From Mycoplasmatota bacterium (GTDB lineage Bacteria > Bacillota_I > Bacilli_A > Izemoplasmatales > Izemoplasmataceae), in NCBI GenBank assembly GCA_030641535.1, contig DAOWHG010000073.1, forward strand, positions 1-8,638: a stretch of DNA of 8,638 nucleotides, read 5' to 3'. A program made the translations under genes and the position numbers. How positions within the stretch are numbered: position 1 is the first letter of the stretch; each line of letters opens with the position of its first letter. Shown piece by piece: positions 5,802 to 8,638 of the stretch. The notes under the pieces are model-generated. The model had not been told where the DNA came from, ran no database searches, and worked only from the letters and a program-made list of their open reading frames with translations.

Positions 5802-7061
5802 TTACATATTTTTCTTTGCATTTGAAATCATTAATCTAATACGATTCAATTGATTTATTTCAGTTGCTGAAGTGTCATAATCAATTGTGACTATATTACT
5901 TTCAGGAAAATTATCTTTTATTCTCTTAATCATACCTTTTCCTGCGATATGATTTGGTAGACAGCCAAATGGCTGTGTACAAACGATATTTGGAACTTTA
6001 TTATGAATTAAATGAACCATTTCTGCAGTTAATAACCAACCTTCTCCTACATGTGTTCCATAACCAATAAAACCTTTTGCTAACTTTTTAAGTTCTCTAT
6101 AAGGAATAGGTTTAACAAATCCATATTTATCTAATATATTTGCAACAACTTTTTTTCTTTTCTCAACAAACTCTACAGTTATATAATTAGTGAATCTAGA
6201 TTTCTTGCTACCACCATATTTAGTAATATCGTGAACAATAGAATCAAAAGAATATAAGAAGAAATCAAAAATACTTGGAGTTATTACTTCACAACCTTCA
6301 TCTCTTAATACTTGTTCAAGATTATTGTTTCCAAGTGGGGAGTATTTTACGTAAATTTCTCCAACTATTCCTACTTTAGGTTTAGGAACACTTTTATCTA
6401 CTTCTATCTCAGAAAAACGTTTAACTACTTTTTCAATTAATCTTTTTGGTTGATTCCAAGCTCTTAAGTCGTTATATCTAAAGCTTTTTGCTAGTAGTTT
6501 GTGCATTTCATTATATACTTCCATTGTTTCTCCTTTATTAACTTCATAAGGGATAATTTCATTAACTACTTGCATTAAGATATCTCCAAATATTAAAGCA
6601 TTTGTTAATTTGAAAGTCATTCTAGTAGTAATTCTAAATCCTGGATTTTTCTCTAGACCAACAGAATTAAAGCTAATGATAGGGATAAACTCGTAATGTG
6701 CTTTAGCAAATGCTTTTCTAATAAGATTTATATAATTACTTGCTCTACATCCCCCACCTGTTTGGGAAATCATTACAGCAATTTTATGAACATCATATCC
6801 ACCAGTTTTAATTGCGTCAATAAATTGTCCAATTACAAGCATTGCCGGCACACAGATATCATTATGTGAGTATTTCATTCCTTCATTAATTAAATCAAAA
6901 GAATGATTTTGTAATATTTCAGAATGAAAACCTTCACTTCCCAATATATCAGTAAAGAAATCAAAATGGTAGGGAGCCATTGAGGGAATTAATACAGTAT
7001 ATTCTTTTTTCATCTCTTTGGTAAACAAAATTCTATCATCTTCATATATTAATTTAGCCAT
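5802..7061 (-). CDS. HgdB-like part of an acyl-CoA dehydratase activase-related protein (COG3581-type)
   Basis: This 419-residue protein resembles the C-terminal part of the long activase-related proteins of Firmicutes, which are distant relatives of the 2-hydroxyacyl-CoA dehydratase D component. Visible family blocks are TKEMKKEYTVLIPSMAPYHF (14-33), NDICVPAMLVIGQF (67-80), ISQTGGGCRASNYINLIRKA (98-117), KVGIVGEIYVKYSPLGNNN (229-247), GTHVGEGWLLTAEM (335-348), TQPFGCLPNHIAGKGM (362-377) and DYDTSATEINQLNR (394-407). Cysteines C70, C105 and C367 lie in these blocks and could hold an iron-sulfur cluster; C257 and C361 are less clear. The ATG overlaps the previous stop by one base (TAATG) and has an AAAGGGG ribosome site. 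In the relatives I recall it is fused to the preceding protein, so the two probably form one complex. The substrate is unknown, and no true dehydratase subunits or CoA-pathway genes are present in the window. Confidence 0.82.
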   Translation of the reverse strand: MAKLIYEDDRILFTKEMKKEYTVLIPSMAPYHFDFFTDILGSEGFHSEILQNHSFDLINEGMKYSHNDICVPAMLVIGQFIDAIKTGGYDVHKIAVMISQTGGGCRASNYINLIRKAFAKAHYEFIPIISFNSVGLEKNPGFRITTRMTFKLTNALIFGDILMQVVNEIIPYEVNKGETMEVYNEMHKLLAKSFRYNDLRAWNQPKRLIEKVVKRFSEIEVDKSVPKPKVGIVGEIYVKYSPLGNNNLEQVLRDEGCEVITPSIFDFFLYSFDSIVHDITKYGGSKKSRFTNYITVEFVEKRKKVVANILDKYGFVKPIPYRELKKLAKGFIGYGTHVGEGWLLTAEMVHLIHNKVPNIVCTQPFGCLPNHIAGKGMIKRIKDNFPESNIVTIDYDTSATEINQLNRIRLMISNAKKNM

Positions 7062-8638
7062 TATAACACCCCTTTCATAGTTGAAAGTAAGCTTCTTACT
7101 CTTATATTCACAGTTCCTAAGTTATTTACTTCATCAATTTTTATTTGAGTGTATAGTTTATTATTCTTTTCTAATATACTTTTTACTTCATCAGTTGTTA
7201 TAGCGTCAAGTCCACATCCAAAAGATACTAATTGAATTAAATTAGCATTTTCAATTTTAGATATATATTTTGCTGAATCGTATAATCTTGTATGATATGT
7301 CCACTGATTAAGGACATTAACCTTCTTTTGATCAGCAAACATATTAATAGAATCTTCACTTATTACGACAATTCCTAAACTTTGTAATAATTTAGGGATT
7401 CCATGATTAACTTCTGGATCAATATGGTATGGTCTTCCTGCTAGTAAGATAATGTTATTATTATTTTTAATAGCGTAATCAATACTTCTCATACCTTCCT
7501 CTAATACATCTTCTCTAAATTCTTTATACGCAGCTATAGCTAAGGTATAGGCTTTTTTAAGCTCTTTCTTAGTAATCTTCATTTTACTATTTATAGAAGC
7601 CTGTAAGTTTTTAATGAAGTAATCAATTTTATTTAAACTAACATATGGATCTAAAAAAGTATTTAAGTTTACATTATCCATATTAGCTCCAATAACCTCA
7701 GGATAAAACGCTACTACAGGACAATTATATTCATTATCTCGATGATCTTTTTCAATAAAGTTGTATGGCATGTTTGGATAGAACAGGTAGTCAATATCTT
7801 TTACTAATAGATTTTCTATATGACCATGTACTAATTTTGCAGGATAACAAATCGTATCACTTGGAATAGTTTCTTGTCCAAGCTCATAAATTGCCTTATT
7901 AGATCTATCGGAATAGACTATCTCGTAACCTAAAGAATCGAAGAAAGTAAACCAAAATGGAATATTTTCATACATATTTAAAACTAGAGGAATTCCAATT
8001 TTACTTTTGTATTCTTTGTTTTTATCAGAAACGTAACTCATTATCTTATCATATTTATATAGATATAGGTTTGGTAATTTATCACGATCTGATACAATTC
8101 CAGCTCCCTTATCACAACGGTTTCCTGAAATGTACTTATTCCCATTGAAAATATTTACTGTTAAAGCACAATAATTATTACATTTACGACAAACTGCACT
8201 TTTTGTTCTATATGTGAAATTGTCAAGACCTTGTAAATCAAGAATACTTGACTTTTCTTTTTGATTCTCTTTTGCTACTAAGGCAGCACCATAAGCTCCC
8301 ATTAAACCTGCAATATTTGGTCTAATAACTAATGTATCTATTTCTTGTTCAAAAGCTCTTAAAATTCCATTATTATAAAATGTACCACCTTGAACAATGA
8401 TTTTTTCGCCAAACTCTTCTTTTATATCAACTGCTCTAATTACTTTATATAGAGCATTTTTTACAACACTATAGGCAAGACCTGCAGATATATCCGCAGT
8501 TGATGCACCTTCAGCTTGTGCTTGTTTTACTCCACTATTCATAAATACTGTACATCTACTTCCTAAATCAACAGGTTGATTAGATTTTAATGCAAGTTCT
8601 GCGAAGTCTTCAATAGTATGTCCTAGAGATGTTGAAAA
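7061..8638 (-). CDS. Acyl-CoA dehydratase activase-related protein, C-terminal part (BadF/BcrA-type ATPase plus DUF2229; 5' end outside window)
   Basis: The frame is open from base 8638; 525 residues are visible and the start lies beyond the edge. The internal ATG at 8542 is not the start, because family-like sequence precedes it (LGHTIEDFAELALKS, then GSRCTVFMNSGVKQAQAEGA). Visible residues 1 to about 122 are the end of an ASKHA-type ATPase domain, with IVQGGTFYNNGILRAFE and RPNIAGLMGAYGAAL. Next is a cysteine cluster, C150, C153, C157 and C175 (AVCRKCNNYCALT, then SGNRCDKGAG). A DUF2229-like region then begins near 213 (KIGIPLVLNMYENIPFW) and includes SDTICYPAKLVHGHIENLL. The tail has AGRPYHIDPEVNHGIPKLL (400-418) and SFGCGLDAITTDEV (472-485). 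True activases use ATP to drive one electron into a dehydratase. The role of this related group is not established. It is coupled by TAATG to the HgdB-like gene. Confidence 0.85.
   Translation of the reverse strand, partial: FSTSLGHTIEDFAELALKSNQPVDLGSRCTVFMNSGVKQAQAEGASTADISAGLAYSVVKNALYKVIRAVDIKEEFGEKIIVQGGTFYNNGILRAFEQEIDTLVIRPNIAGLMGAYGAALVAKENQKEKSSILDLQGLDNFTYRTKSAVCRKCNNYCALTVNIFNGNKYISGNRCDKGAGIVSDRDKLPNLYLYKYDKIMSYVSDKNKEYKSKIGIPLVLNMYENIPFWFTFFDSLGYEIVYSDRSNKAIYELGQETIPSDTICYPAKLVHGHIENLLVKDIDYLFYPNMPYNFIEKDHRDNEYNCPVVAFYPEVIGANMDNVNLNTFLDPYVSLNKIDYFIKNLQASINSKMKITKKELKKAYTLAIAAYKEFREDVLEEGMRSIDYAIKNNNNIILLAGRPYHIDPEVNHGIPKLLQSLGIVVISEDSINMFADQKKVNVLNQWTYHTRLYDSAKYISKIENANLIQLVSFGCGLDAITTDEVKSILEKNNKLYTQIKIDEVNNLGTVNIRVRSLLSTMKGVL

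Noticed and set aside
7957..8148. Plus-strand 63-residue frame
   Set aside because: It is antisense to the activase-related gene and has no family features.
1..8638. Mobile elements, CRISPR arrays, tRNA or rRNA genes
   Set aside because: I saw no spaced direct repeats, transposase-like frames, terminal inverted repeats or tRNA cloverleaf sequences; nearly all of the window is covered by minus-strand genes or the T-box.

Overview
This is an AT-rich bacterial window in which every supported gene lies on the minus strand. In transcription order, from high to low coordinates, it reads: an acyl-CoA dehydratase activase-related protein (cut at the window's right edge), its HgdB-like partner, tgt, ftsZ, a 51-residue membrane protein, ylmE, sepF, ylmG, an isoleucine T-box leader, and ileS (cut at the left edge). 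The strong GGAGG-type ribosome sites, the T-box leader and the ftsZ/ylmE/sepF/ylmG/ileS order point to a low-GC Firmicute. Trp is read from TGG, and the 51-residue protein ends at a TGA, so the standard bacterial code is used and not the Mycoplasma code. A lineage near Erysipelotrichia, Haloplasma or the Izemoplasma group would fit, but that placement is inference.

Right part (5802-8638): two genes overlapping by one base (TAATG) encode the pieces of a protein that is, from what I know of the family, usually a single long polypeptide in Firmicutes. The first holds the end of a BadF/BcrA-type ATPase domain, a four-cysteine segment and a DUF2229-like domain. The second is the cysteine-containing HgdB-like part. 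Their substrate is unknown.

Middle (4550-5801): tgt makes the queuosine-pathway tRNA-guanine transglycosylase. It may have its own weak promoter. The ftsZ gene directly follows it and has a clear extended -10 promoter. No ftsA precedes ftsZ, unlike the usual division cluster.

Left-middle (2029-4549): ftsZ ends in a hairpin terminator that starts inside its stop codon. Next comes a tightly packed set with overlapping or nearly touching ends: the 51-residue membrane hairpin protein, ylmE (PLP-binding), a very short sepF and ylmG. This is a shrunken form of the Firmicute ylm cluster. ylmD, ylmH and divIVA are absent between ftsZ and ileS.

Left end (1-2028): the 324-base gap between ylmG and ileS holds a complete Ile T-box riboswitch with an AUC specifier, conserved T-box sequence and terminator. 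It should let ileS be expressed when uncharged tRNA-Ile accumulates. The first 568 residues of isoleucyl-tRNA synthetase follow.

Most of the window is housekeeping. The less ordinary parts are the split activase-like pair, the SepF that lacks an N-terminal membrane helix, and the unrecognised small membrane protein next to ftsZ.
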